Shown here in pieces: positions 53,437 to 64,000 of a stretch of DNA of 64,000 nt (within the stretch, counting starts at the first letter, position 1; every line of letters begins with the position of its first letter). The stretch covers positions 48,025,661 to 48,089,660 of the forward strand of contig NC_092522.1 in assembly GCF_037038585.1 (NCBI RefSeq). Reading direction: 5' to 3'. The stretch comes from Patagioenas fasciata (Eukaryota; Chordata; Aves; Columbiformes; Columbidae). Made by a program: the position numbers and the translations under genes. The notes below the pieces were generated by a model. That model was not told where the DNA came from. It made no database searches and worked only from the letters and a program-made list of their open reading frames with translations.

Positions 53437-56400
53437 TGTGGCAGCAGTTTTTGGGTTTTCATTCTGAATTGTTTTCATTTGCTTTCTGCCTTCTTAAATT
53501 AAGACATCTATTGTTTTTCTTTCAGTTCAGATATTAATGAATTGATTATTTATAAAGCCCAACACAATCCAGGAAAAATTCTGCTCATGTTCACAAGGGC
53601 AGAAGCAGATTATTAATGTACAGACCCCTGACACACATAGTCATCAGCATGGTTTAGGCCCTGCTAATGTCTCCTCCAGCACCCAGGTATGATGCAGAAG
53701 AGAAAACTGAATTCAGCTGTTCCCTTCTGACCATTTCTGGCAGATGGTACCCTTCTTCCCACTACCCTGCTCATGAAGTGCTTCATTACACATGATGGAT
53801 GGAGCTTACAAAGGTAGGTGGAGAGCTCTCAGTGACAGCAACCAGCCCCATTTCTGCACTCTGGGCTTTTCCATGGCAGTCTACTATGATAACTTAAGTT
53901 TGAATTAATTTCCATCAAAAATAAGTAACTCCAGTAGTCCTAATTAACCTAAAATATTCTATGTATCCAACTCAAGCATACTAAACCTACAGAATAATAA
54001 GACATGATGGTTAGAAATAAAACCTGTAACTAGGTATGAGGTTGTACTGATCAAACAAACATCATCTTAGACTCCACTATGTTTGCATGAGGTAGAGACA
54101 AGACCCAGTTACTTTCTACCTGACGAAGATGCATTTAAGGCTCCGATGCAAACAAAGCTAACAAACAGGTACTAAGACTTTACAGAAGGCCTAATTTCAA
54201 CAGTAAGCTGCCCAGAACAGCTCTGCGTAGCACCAAAAGGCACCCAAGTCTGTAGGGTGCTGTTCTCAGCATATGTTCTTAGCCATAGTTTTATTCCTGA
54301 GAGACGTAAGCAGCTTGATACTTAACCTTATACATTAGATGCTTCAGAGCTGCAAGATGGAGGTACCTGTGACACCTCAGGAACCCCACTTGTTGGGCAG
54401 TTTTGGGCCCTGAATGAAAAGCTCTGCTTTTAAGTCAGTTGCAGCACTGATGGCAGGTTTCACTGCGTGTAACGCAGTTGTTAGAACTTGGCCCTGAAGC
54501 TGCTCAGGCTGAACAGTTTGCATGCATTACAGGTCTTATTTCTTACCATAGCTGTGATGCAGGAAGAACAGCCACTACCAACACAGAAGTACCTTTTATA
54601 CGTAGTTTCATTTTGTGTCAATTTTGAAGATTCAGGGGCTATACATCAATTTTTCCAGACCCGCAGAGGCCACTTACTCAGCAGGGGGTAAAGGCAGAAG
54701 CCTGCCAGATGCTTGTTCAACCAGCCCAGAACCCCCTTGTTTCTACAACCTGAAAGCCGTGACGTTCCCATCTTGCTGGAAGGCTGAACGTGTCCTTTGA
54801 GGAAGCCAAAAACTCAATCCACAAGAGCATTTAGTACATGAGGTTCTTCCATAGAAATGGCAGAAGGGACAAAGCTTAATCCAGGTAACATCACCCTTGC
54901 TGAAAAGAAACAGGGGGAGTGATTTTTATCCACACTGGCTCAGTGGGGCCCTCGCAGAGAGGAACAGAACAGTAGCACAAACCGCAGTACTTAAGCCCTT
55001 GCGTTGCATGTGGGACACTGACCCCCCTCCCATTTTATTTTCCTGAACTTTCCTTTCACTAGTAAGCTCTTGTTTACATCATAACTCAAAAGCCAGGTTT
55101 TATACTCCTAAGGGTGAATCATGGCCCAAAGATCTGGTAAAAAGGTTTTTAGTAACATTTTTCCAAAGCAAACCACAGACTGCTGAACTCACATCCCCAG
55201 GTACGCTGGCAAGTCCCCAGCCTGGCCTTCAGCCCGGCTGTTTCCCACCACAAGTAGGAAACAGTGATGGGCACAACATACAAAGACTGTTTCTGTTCAT
55301 TCCGAAATACAAATGCTGAAGGTCCTGCTGTTTCCTCCATTTTGAAGCGTCATGCAAACTTCTTCTGTGAAAGAAAGTAGATTTCTCACTGAGAAGTTTC
55401 ACCTCATTCCTAGAGACAGAAAAATCTTGGCATTCATTGCATTTAACACAAACATTGACAAAAAGGATTTACCAGTGTGAGTCTTTTTTTCCCCTCAACA
55501 AGATGGCCAGATCACCTCAAAAACTATGAATGACGTTCTGAAACAATTAAGTTCTTAGGAGTCTCCGCAATGTCATCACAGCTTTTTTAAAACACTATTT
55601 ATTAGAATAAAGCAAGAAATGTTATCTGCATTTGGCTCCAACCCACCAACTGTTCTTTTCTTGCTGGGGAATTTAAGTTAAAGATTAGCTGAATTTTGTG
55701 CAGCTCATTTTAGAAGATTAGAATTACCAGTGAAATTCTCCAGCATGTAATAATCATCTTCTCATCAATGCATATTTTTTAGCTACACAATTATTGCCAT
55801 ATTTAGATTACTCCCTGGATTGGAAGCTAGTATTTAATTACAATGTTTCACTAGTGCTTGTACATCCTTAAATCTGCGAGACAGACATATTACATATTAT
55901 TAACTTTGCAGCAGGTCCAGTGTTAAAGATTCACCTCTCTCATTCAGCTTTCTCAGACTTTTACAAGTCAAAAATTGTCTAATGCATGATAAATAATGCA
56001 GGCCCTGTTTATTCCATGCTGTGTGCCATTTTATGTTGGAATTACAAACCTCCTTGCCAAAACCATCCTCAGTTCTCAGGCTCTGAGAGAGTAATTGGTA
56101 CCTCATATTCTCCCTGGTTTTGCACCAATTAAAACCTGCAGGTGCACTAATGTTGTCATCTGGAGTCTTGCGGCTACATCAGAGGTTATTTTCACCCAAT
56201 GTGGGCTATTAGTAAAATGGGCCCATCAGGGGAATTGTGAATGCTCTGTTGTTACAGTGCTCTCAAGGCCTTCCAAATATTTTACGAGCACAAGAACAGA
56301 CAATAATTTTTTTTATCTCTAAAGTAAATGCAAGGTGTCATAAAAACTAAGTTCAGTTGGAAATATTACTTTCACACTCAATGTATATTTGAAACGGGGC

Positions 56401-58874
56401 GAATAATTTCTTCAGGACTGTCTCAGATTAAAAGGCTGGAACTCAACTGGTAAGGTCATCCAGGATCTCCTGCTGAACACAGACCACGAAATTTCTCTTT
56501 ATTTCCCTTGAAAAACACTATGTAGCTCAGAGAGAAGATGGGCTTTAAAAAAAGAACACCAACTAATTAAAGTCTCTGACCCATCTTGAGATAAGTAGCA
56601 GAAAGCAAGAGTCAATGACCTCAGTAGCAAAAATACCCTTTGATTTGAAAGGGCTGATGCTTCACTCCCAGTGAACAAAAAATCCAGCTCCATTTTATGA
56701 TGTTTTCTAGTGATTACCTACCCTCACTATAAAAGGTCTTCCTTGCACCATTAGACAATGGCTTAAAAGCACTATAGGCACACTGAGCAAAAGCTCCCAA
56801 CTACTTGTTATGATTTTTTTTTTCCAGCCAAATAAGTGATGGGACTACAGCGGGCATCATGGCATTATAGGAAGGGCAATATATCTGCTCTTAGGAGGAA
56901 CAAAGACTGCTTCCAACAATACTGGCTGAGCTGGAATATGGAAAACTGAACTCTGCCATCACTCCTGAAATAACTCCCCTCCCCAGACTCTACAGCAAAG
57001 TACCAAATATCTCCATTTTATTTAGCTTTAAAGGTCAGTCCTCATCTAAGATTCAACTGCAGTCCCACTAAAAACTTGCTATACTCGTGACTCATCTCAT
57101 CACTGAAAGAACAATTCTTTTGCAGCATATTTGACAGCTTAAGAGACTAAACATTGGAACAGCAGGACATACAGCATGGAAGAGCAGAGAGGTTTCTGTT
57201 CGAAAGTCTATGGCACATAGCTCTGAAAAAGTCTGCTTTGATCCAAGTCCTTCACCTCTAACAAGGTGTCTGGTCTAAGATGGCCAAAGTAATTTATGGG
57301 GGATTAGTGATACCTTCAGGGCACAGCCTTATTTTGCAAAAAGCAGCCAGGAGCTGTACATTCTCAAAGGAGCAGGACCCTGAGAAGAATCCCCTTTTTG
57401 CAAATGTGAAGTGGATGATACTATCATCCAAAAGGATTTGGGAAGCATGGTAGCGGAACAGGCAGTCAGGGAACAAGGCCATGGCATCCTTTAACATGGC
57501 GTGTACCTCCTATCATCTGTGGAGGGGCAACGTTTGTACCAGACCCTCGTTCTGAACATTTGGAAAGAGAAAGGACATTCCCTTCATGTTTTCAGCTGTT
57601 TTCCAGGGCACCTGTAAAAATGCCTCTCCCCATCCAGCCCCACTACAACTTGGGGTGTCAGTTTTACAGAAATAAATCACTGACATTTGAAAATGCTTTT
57701 AAAGACTTTGCTCATTTTAATGGTTGTTGAACTGAACAGAAAAAAGAAATGATTGAATTATTAATAACTTTTTGCAGCCAGAGATGACTATAAATCACAC
57801 AGTGAACAAGTGTGCACCTGGGAAGGAATTCTGTTTTCACAACATGCGAAACTGATTAAGTGGTAGCACTTTTCCTGAACACATCTGCACACCCCATAGG
57901 GAAAAAACATTGTCTAATATTCTCAAACACTTCTTATTTCACCATTAACTATTATGCATGTGCAGAATCAAATAAGGAAAAAAACCCAACCAGACAAAAG
58001 TGTCAATAAACATAACTGATTGGAAAGCCCCTACAGAAAAATGGAGTATTAAGTCAATCCTGACTTAATAAACTCTGCATGAAAAACATAAGATTTGACT
58101 GAACTTCATGGACTTAAAGATTTATATACAGATTATATATATATATATAGAAATATATAATGCAGCCCTCTTAACTACTGTCTGGGCCACTTAGGAGAGG
58201 GTAGAGTTGGTTATTTTCCCCCCTGAAGTGGAATTCTGTAAACGACACTTGGGACTACAGGAAATTTCTATGAAATTCCAGGTAACCCTTCTTATACTGC
58301 AACTGGAGAGGGGTGTCCGGGGTCAGGAGGAGACCATCTGCTTATGCCTTCTACCTCATGAATCCTCAGCACCCATGCTGAAACACACCTAAGCGGAGTC
58401 ACCAACAGCAAAGATACTTCTACATAATCCAGGAAGAGCACACACGCATTTTGGGCAGGATTCTGTTGTGTTACACCAGGGCTGAGATCCAGATATTGAA
58501 TTGCCCTCTAGGCAGAACAGTCCACACCACACTCTGAAAGACCAAGATCACAAACAGATTTGATAGTTAATTGCTTTTAGCTGGTGTCACTAGGATCGGA
58601 GTCAGACCACCTAACTTTCAAATGCCCAGATTAGAACTGCATGTTAACTATGCATCTGTTCAATTTTTTGAATGAATTGGCTTGTGAACTGAATAAACAA
58701 GAATCCCGCTATCTCGTTTTCACATTCTAGAGTATTACCAGCTTTACCTTGCTTATTCTGAAGGCTCCAGTAAAGCCTCCAGGGACTAAAGCAGGAAGGA
58801 CAGATTCTAAAACATCCGCAAAATGTTGTAATGTTTTGTAAAAATAAAAGCTTTAGTGTTTACAGGCAAGGTCT
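53437..58874. other. Convergent intergenic region and NTPCR 3' UTR
   Basis: This is 5.4 kb between the 3' ends of PCNX2 and NTPCR. It should contain the NTPCR 3' UTR on the minus strand. Hexamers readable on that strand include ATTAAA near 57717 and AATAAA near 57017-57022, but neither is decisive. A TA dinucleotide run sits at 58134-58149. No exon, RNA gene or clear repeat element was recognised. Confidence 0.6.
58134..58149. repeat. (TA)n simple repeat
   Basis: A run of TA dinucleotides followed by a short interrupted extension to about 58160. Confidence 0.9.
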
Positions 58875-58943
58875 TCATTTTCTGCAGGATTCCACAGCTG
58901 CCAAGATGTCTTGCAAAATGCTGTTTCTGTTTTCCTTACTGAC
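58875..58943 (-). CDS. NTPCR: NTPCR terminal coding exon
   Basis: On the minus strand, after the acceptor ...gacctag read as ctctag, the exon reads VSKENRNSILQDILAAVESC then RK and a TGA at 58875-58877. This matches the NTPCR C-terminus, where V.KENRN follows KVFN. Only 23 codons including the stop, so it is easy to miss. Phase 0 fits the upstream exon. Confidence 0.93.
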   Translation of the reverse strand, partial: VSKENRNSILQDILAAVESCRK

Positions 58944-61900
58944 CTAGAGTAAGAGAAATTAAAACTTATATAATTTGATCAATAACCACTACTTCAAGAA
59001 CAAAGCAGAAATTCAAATGCATTTCTTTCTTATTGGACAAATGTTGAGAGTCAAACAACTGCCCCCCTGCTACTGAGAAGCTGAACCCACAAACCTGCAT
59101 ATTTAATTGAATATCCAGTGATCTTTTTGATGTAATTAGCCATGGTATTTTGCAGTATTATTCAGGGCCTGAATAACTAACAAGAATCACTTGAAGAACC
59201 AGTATGTACTTTTGCCATTACCAGAAATCCTTTTCAATTACCCAATATAATTTTCCTACTATAAAGTGGAGTTCTTTTGCCTTCAGTACTTGAAAGGGTT
59301 GTATTTATTAGGATGACAGATCTAGTCAAAAACACGTGCAGTGACAAAAATTAAAACACACTTAGCAGCACAACTCTGTATTCTGAGAAACCTTAGCATT
59401 GCAGGATAGAAACATCTTGAAAACGAAATAAGACTACTTCAGAAAGCTGATGTATTTGTAGCACACTAGGGTATGCCTTTCGTTGACCAGTCCATGGAAA
59501 TGCTGGGCTTTAAGACCAGTACATGTGAATCCATATAGTTCACTCTCCTGTCCTTTGCTAGGCCCATCTGCATTGTAGCACCTGCAGCTCACTGTGAACT
59601 GCCAAGCAAATGCCAGCACTTGCCAGTCAGCTCAGCTCCCAGGGGCAGCAACAACAGAGCACAAACTGGTGGGGAGGGGGGTGTAAATTACCCCTTCTTC
59701 ACAGACCAGGTCCTGATACAGAGCCCAGTGACCCAGAGTGCCCTGCATCACTAACTCAATCAAAACCTGGGGAGATGGCTGCGGTGGTGAAAGAGTTAAC
59801 AAACAATTGTGAAATGTCAGCAAAAGCCTCATTTTCAAAAGTCTGAGAAATTTTCCCCACTGTTCAAATCCTTGCAGAGAGGGCAGGAAGAAAACACACA
59901 AAGACAGATGAGCCAAAACACAGTAAGGGCATCCATACTTTTAACTAAGTTTGAGAAATGCTGTTTGACAAGGAAAGAGAGACACCATGCTATGCATGGC
60001 ATAAAAGTCTCTACCAGCAAGGATTCACTGCATTCCCTGTAGGTCCATCTAAGATCTGAGCACAAGGGTTTGTATCCCTTACAGTACCGCAGTCAATACT
60101 GAACAGGAGAAAGTAGTATTAAACAGGTGACAGTCCTACCTGAACAGTTTGGCTCGAGGAACCTACTGCTATTTACAAGCACAGACATCCTGTCCAAACG
60201 CTGGAAACCAACACTGGAAAACCTAGAGACGATGGTCTTACCTACGCCACTTGAATTCAAGACAGCAGATCAACATTAAAGTGATTTAAAAAATGACATA
60301 AAAAAGGGAATGAAAGGGCAGATCTGCCTGAAGTGTTGCTGGTTTTATTGAGTATCATTCCAAGCCTATTATAAGATAAACAGAATATCCCACAATAACA
60401 AAGAGAGCAGGACAACAAAAAGTGGAACTGCTCTTCAGTAAGCCTATTGAGAGACCCCAAGGTAAACAAGGCACAAAGCATAGATCAGCCAAACTCTAAA
60501 TCTCACAGCAAGTGTCCCAATATCCTGACTTTCAAAGAACCTTCTGAACATTTAATAGCTCTTCCTACTGTCTCACAGCCAACAAAAACAATACTACATT
60601 TTATCTATCCCTTTTCCATACCTACATGCCAGAAGTCCAGTGAGAGCAGCAGAGAGAAAGTGCCAAGTGCTGGGAAATTTTCACAACTGTTTTACAAAGG
60701 CTGCTCGATAGATATAAGTCTCCTCTTAAGGTCTGGAGACATTCTGTGCAGGCAGCTTTCCCAGAGAGAACACATTTCCCAGTATCTGCACTGAATGTAC
60801 AAACAGATGGGTAGATTTTTAGACAGGGACTTGAAAATAACTGCAGACACTGCTTATACGAAGCATTTAGGTGGAGGAAACTACCCCTAGTCTCCAAGCA
60901 GGCAACAGTAGAGGACAAAAGCTTTCCTCCCCTAACTGTTAAAGTACCATCAATGAAACATCTCTTGTACAGTCTGTTCAAATGGAACCTTTTCTTCTTT
61001 TGATCCATTTAACTATTTGTTTTCTTTCTTAAAAGGCATATGCAACCAAACTTCACTAGTGGGTTTCATGGAAACAAAATTAATAGATGGTAAAATGGGA
61101 GAAAATTAATATCTGGCAGCTGCTAAGGATAATCTGATCCTATTTATGACACTGTGTCTGCAAAACTACATAGACCTGGGAAGTGCAACAAGAGCCTCTG
61201 TAGTTTCACTGTAAAGTTTAGTTCTCAGGAAAACTGAACTGGGCAACAACGGAAAAAAATGTGTTACATATCAGAACTCCTATAGTTAAGTGCTCAAAAC
61301 ATAAGAAATTAAACATTTGGGACCAAATCCTCACCTGCTTTTAGGGCATCTGGGCCCATTTACACTAACTGAATATGCTTTCAAGACAGAAGTGACTATA
61401 AAACCCCAAACAGCTGTCTCTACGCAATCAGTGTCAAACATCACGACTATCCTTGTGACACTAAAAAAAAGGATGAGAAAACTCTGCTGAGTTACTTGAA
61501 TGCAGCCTAACTCCATATCAACTGACAAAGCAGGCAGAACTTTTTTGGAAAGTTGCCATTTACTTCCGCACACTTCCAGGCACCATAAAAGTCAGTAAGG
61601 AATTACTGACCATGAGCTATTGGGACACTCCAGGCTCTCTCCAGCCCACAGCCCTTAAGGCACAGATCTGGTGATGCAGCATTTAGCCAGTAACACCTCT
61701 GGCTCCCCACGGGCAGGTTCTGTTCCGCCTCATACACACGTTTTAACTAGCTGGGAAAGAGCGTGTAGCATGTCACTGGAGCAAGCAAGACACATGCTCT
61801 CCTGCACAAGACTTCAGCATAGGTCTCTGCCACCTGGGAACTACTGCAGTCCGGCACACATTTCACACCCATGCTTTTGGCTAGCAGATTCAACAGAGAA

Positions 61901-63843
61901 CTCTATTTAAATATAAGAAACCTGCATATCCTAATCTCAGCAGCATAAACAGGATGGCTTTTTTGGTGAAGTTTTTTTTAGCTAGAGAAAACATTGCTCC
62001 ACTGAAATTTACAGGACGACTTGAGCTGGGTGTAGTTGGCACTTCAAGAGAAAGCTGTGTGGGCAGACTGACACAGCCAACAACCCAGGCTGAGTGGTAT
62101 GCGCCCTCAGAACATCCCCTGATAAAATCAGGCAGCAGAAGCCTCAAAAGCTCCCTTGAAAAGCCAAATGCTGTTTTCTAGCACTGTTTCCTCCTCTGAG
62201 AGGACCAAAACCACACTATTGCCTTGCTGTGACTGTAGCCTAAAGCACCAAGTGAGTGCTACTTTCAGCAAGGCTTTCTCCAGCCTCTCTTCCCCAGTCC
62301 TCCCTCTGTATGGCCAGTCATAACAAATTCACATTCACGTGCATCCCTGTTCAGCACCCTGACAACTAACACACATCAGTTCGTCAGTGGGAAACCTGGG
62401 GTTTTATCTCCAAAAGGAAGGGTAGGAGTTGAATGCTTGTACAAGGAAACAAATCTTCTCTCATCTTTGCTCCTCGGATTGCTCTAGCACTTAATTAAAC
62501 AGGGATTTATTTAAAAAAGCAGAAATTGAAGATGATGATGGGAGCACCAACTAAAAGAAAGTTGAGGAACTTGCCTGAGCACTGCGGTTTTATTAATCTC
62601 ACTTTGAAGAAGAAAAAAGAAGATGGAGGCTTTGCTTTCCCTGCAGTCGTTAAGACCATTCAGTACAAAGCTGTTGAGATAGTAGTTTTCCTTCCTGATT
62701 CATTTGGACAAAAATTAACTTAAGCATCCTCACTGCAATGTGCATCTGAAGAACAGGCTGCTACAGTATACTGCTCTACAGCACATGACCTCTTGTAGTA
62801 AGCCAGGATATGTAAGTCCCACTTACTGAATTTATATTTAATAGAGATGCACAGTTCAGTTTTGCATATATAGCTTTATTCTCTACTAAAAATAGTACAC
62901 ACTGAGCAGAAAAATAAATCAAAGGAGTCGGGACTGTGTTTAGCTTGTTTTTGTGAAGCATTCAGGACACTTACAGATGTTACAGAAACCTCACACATGT
63001 ATTCCTGTGAACAGGCTATGTTTTGTTCTGGGAAGCTTTTGAGAACCTCCCTGTAACTGATCAGAAATGCACTTTGAGGACCTAATGTTCTGAAAAATAT
63101 GTCTGTAAAAATAACACAATTAATTCCAAAATTGGTTTACTGACTCCAGAGAACATACACTCCATTTACAAGTGTCTTTCTTCTAGAAATCATTTCTGCA
63201 ACTCCACTGATGACTTTTTTTTTTTTTTTTTGCTTGAACACGATTACTGGTAATACTCCTGCAAGCCAGTCTGGAAAAAGAAATAAATTTAAAAATCTGA
63301 CTGTACTTCAAAAGATTTAACTCTTACGAATAATGAAAACTTGTATGGCAATAATAGTACAGCAAAAAAACCCTTTTAAAACAACTACATCATTACTTCT
63401 ACAGCCCCGCACAAGCAAAGCCAGCTGAGTGAGACTACTACAGTAAGTGCCAAATGTGACTTGTTTTTAATAAGGTGAACACCTGCCCATTAAGAATGAA
63501 ATGGAAACTAAAAAACTTATTTCATACAAGCTACCCACAGCTATCAATTGGTAATGATTAGTTTTTGAACTGAGCCAAATATAAACCAGCAACCTAGAAC
63601 AGAAGGGTTTAAAGGATATTAAATACTACTCACATTGAACACTTTAACATCTTTCCTACTTCTTATTTCTTCAACAAGATCCAGCGGCTTTCCCTTAGGT
63701 ATTGGAATAGTTCCAAGCACCACAGTCCCTGAGCCAGTCAGTGTTTGACGAACAGCTTGAATAAAAGCCTGGCTGAAGAGTTCCATTTTCCCAATCTCAT
63801 CTATGACACAAACTGTTTTCTCTGCATCACTGCCATGGCTTAC
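58875..63843 (-). CDS. NTPCR: Cancer-related nucleoside-triphosphatase, C-terminal part (2 exons, 5'-partial)
   Basis: Gene-level entry. Exons 63634-63843 and 58875-58943 join in phase 0 to give 92 residues and a stop, about half of the roughly 190-residue protein. NTPCR (THEP1 / NTPase_1 family) is a P-loop enzyme that slowly hydrolyses NTPs. The part here holds the Walker-B-like CVIDEIGKMEL and the conserved C-terminus. The P-loop (GxPGxGKT) is in exons right of the window. It is transcribed towards PCNX2. Confidence 0.94.
58944..63633 (-). other. NTPCR: NTPCR intron
   Basis: A 4.7-kb intron on the minus strand. It contains a fragment related to the PCNX2 3' UTR MITE (59895-59963) and a T-rich run at about 63216-63231. 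The open frames in it do not resemble known proteins. Confidence 0.8.
59895..59963. mobile_element. hAT MITE end fragment, related to the 52.8-kb element
   Basis: Reading to the right, 'acaaagacagatgagccaaa' and the end 'taagtttgagaaatgctg' parallel the right end of the 52777-53091 element ('ataaagacagatgaggcaaa', 'aaagtttgagaaacactg'). The spacing is similar. The opposite end was not found, so this is a partial, diverged copy. Confidence 0.5.
63634..63843 (-). CDS. NTPCR: NTPCR internal exon with Walker B region
   Basis: A 210-base exon (70 codons, phase 0 on both sides) between the acceptor read as tccacag and the donor GTGAGT. It encodes VSHGSDAEKTVCVIDEIGKM, ELFSQAFIQAVRQTL, then GTVVLGTIPIPKGKPLDLVE and EIRSRKDVKVFN. 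The VIDEIGKMEL motif is the acidic Walker-B-type block, and PxPKGKPLxLVEEIRxRxDVKVFN is diagnostic for NTPCR. Confidence 0.96.
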
Positions 63844-64000
63844 CTGTGGAAAAGAGCATCAGGAGACTGTAACCAACAAAGAACTTCGAAAAAACAACAG
63901 AAATCTCTTCTACGCTAATAAAAGAAATACCTCCAAAAGAATGAAATCAATTGTAATATTGGGGCAAGTGGAAGAGTCAAAGCCACTGCTGCTAAATGAC
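63844..64000 (-). other. NTPCR: NTPCR intron, edge of window
   Basis: Intron sequence upstream of the NTPCR exon. The preceding exon is not within the window. Confidence 0.8.

Overview
This is a vertebrate nuclear window, almost certainly from a bird. It has widely spaced exons with GT-AG junctions in AT-rich non-coding DNA, and it carries CR1 LINE retrotransposons with the octamer 3' tails typical of birds and other reptiles. There are no operons, bacterial-type genes, CRISPR arrays or rRNA/tRNA genes.

Two protein genes are supported, and they point towards each other. (1) The plus strand from the left edge to about 53.4 kb is the 3' part of PCNX2 (pecanex 2). Eleven coding exons (11602-11660 to 51827-52000) join without a frame break into 775 C-terminal residues plus a stop. 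The exons before these, which would encode the N-terminus and the membrane-spanning region, were not found and probably lie left of the window. (2) The minus strand from 63843 down to 58875 holds the last two coding exons of NTPCR (cancer-related nucleoside-triphosphatase). They encode 92 residues, about the C-terminal half. The P-loop exons lie right of the window. The convergent PCNX2/NTPCR pair matches the order I recall for human chromosome 1q42, and this supports calling the pecanex gene PCNX2 rather than PCNX1.

Layout: 1-11601, PCNX2 intron with one hAT-like repeat end. 11602-14309, two exons with a tandem-hairpin locus between them. 14310-25015, large intron with a CR1 fragment. 25016-31978, three exons encoding the start of the conserved C-terminal region. 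31979-41457, large intron with a 2.2-kb antisense CR1 whose reverse-transcriptase ORF is broken by one stop codon. 41458-44868, four closely spaced exons encoding the most conserved pecanex core. 44869-49324, intron with an old CR1/L3-like remnant and a MIR-like fragment. 49325-49773, a large Ser/Thr-rich exon. 51827-52000, the terminal coding exon. The 3' UTR follows, with an embedded palindromic hAT-type MITE. 53.4-58.9 kb is intergenic, and NTPCR begins beyond it.

I found no new multi-gene system. The most notable observations are the palindromic hAT element in the PCNX2 3' UTR with a related fragment in an NTPCR intron, the two back-to-back hairpins at 13.2 kb, and the nearly intact CR1 reverse transcriptase.
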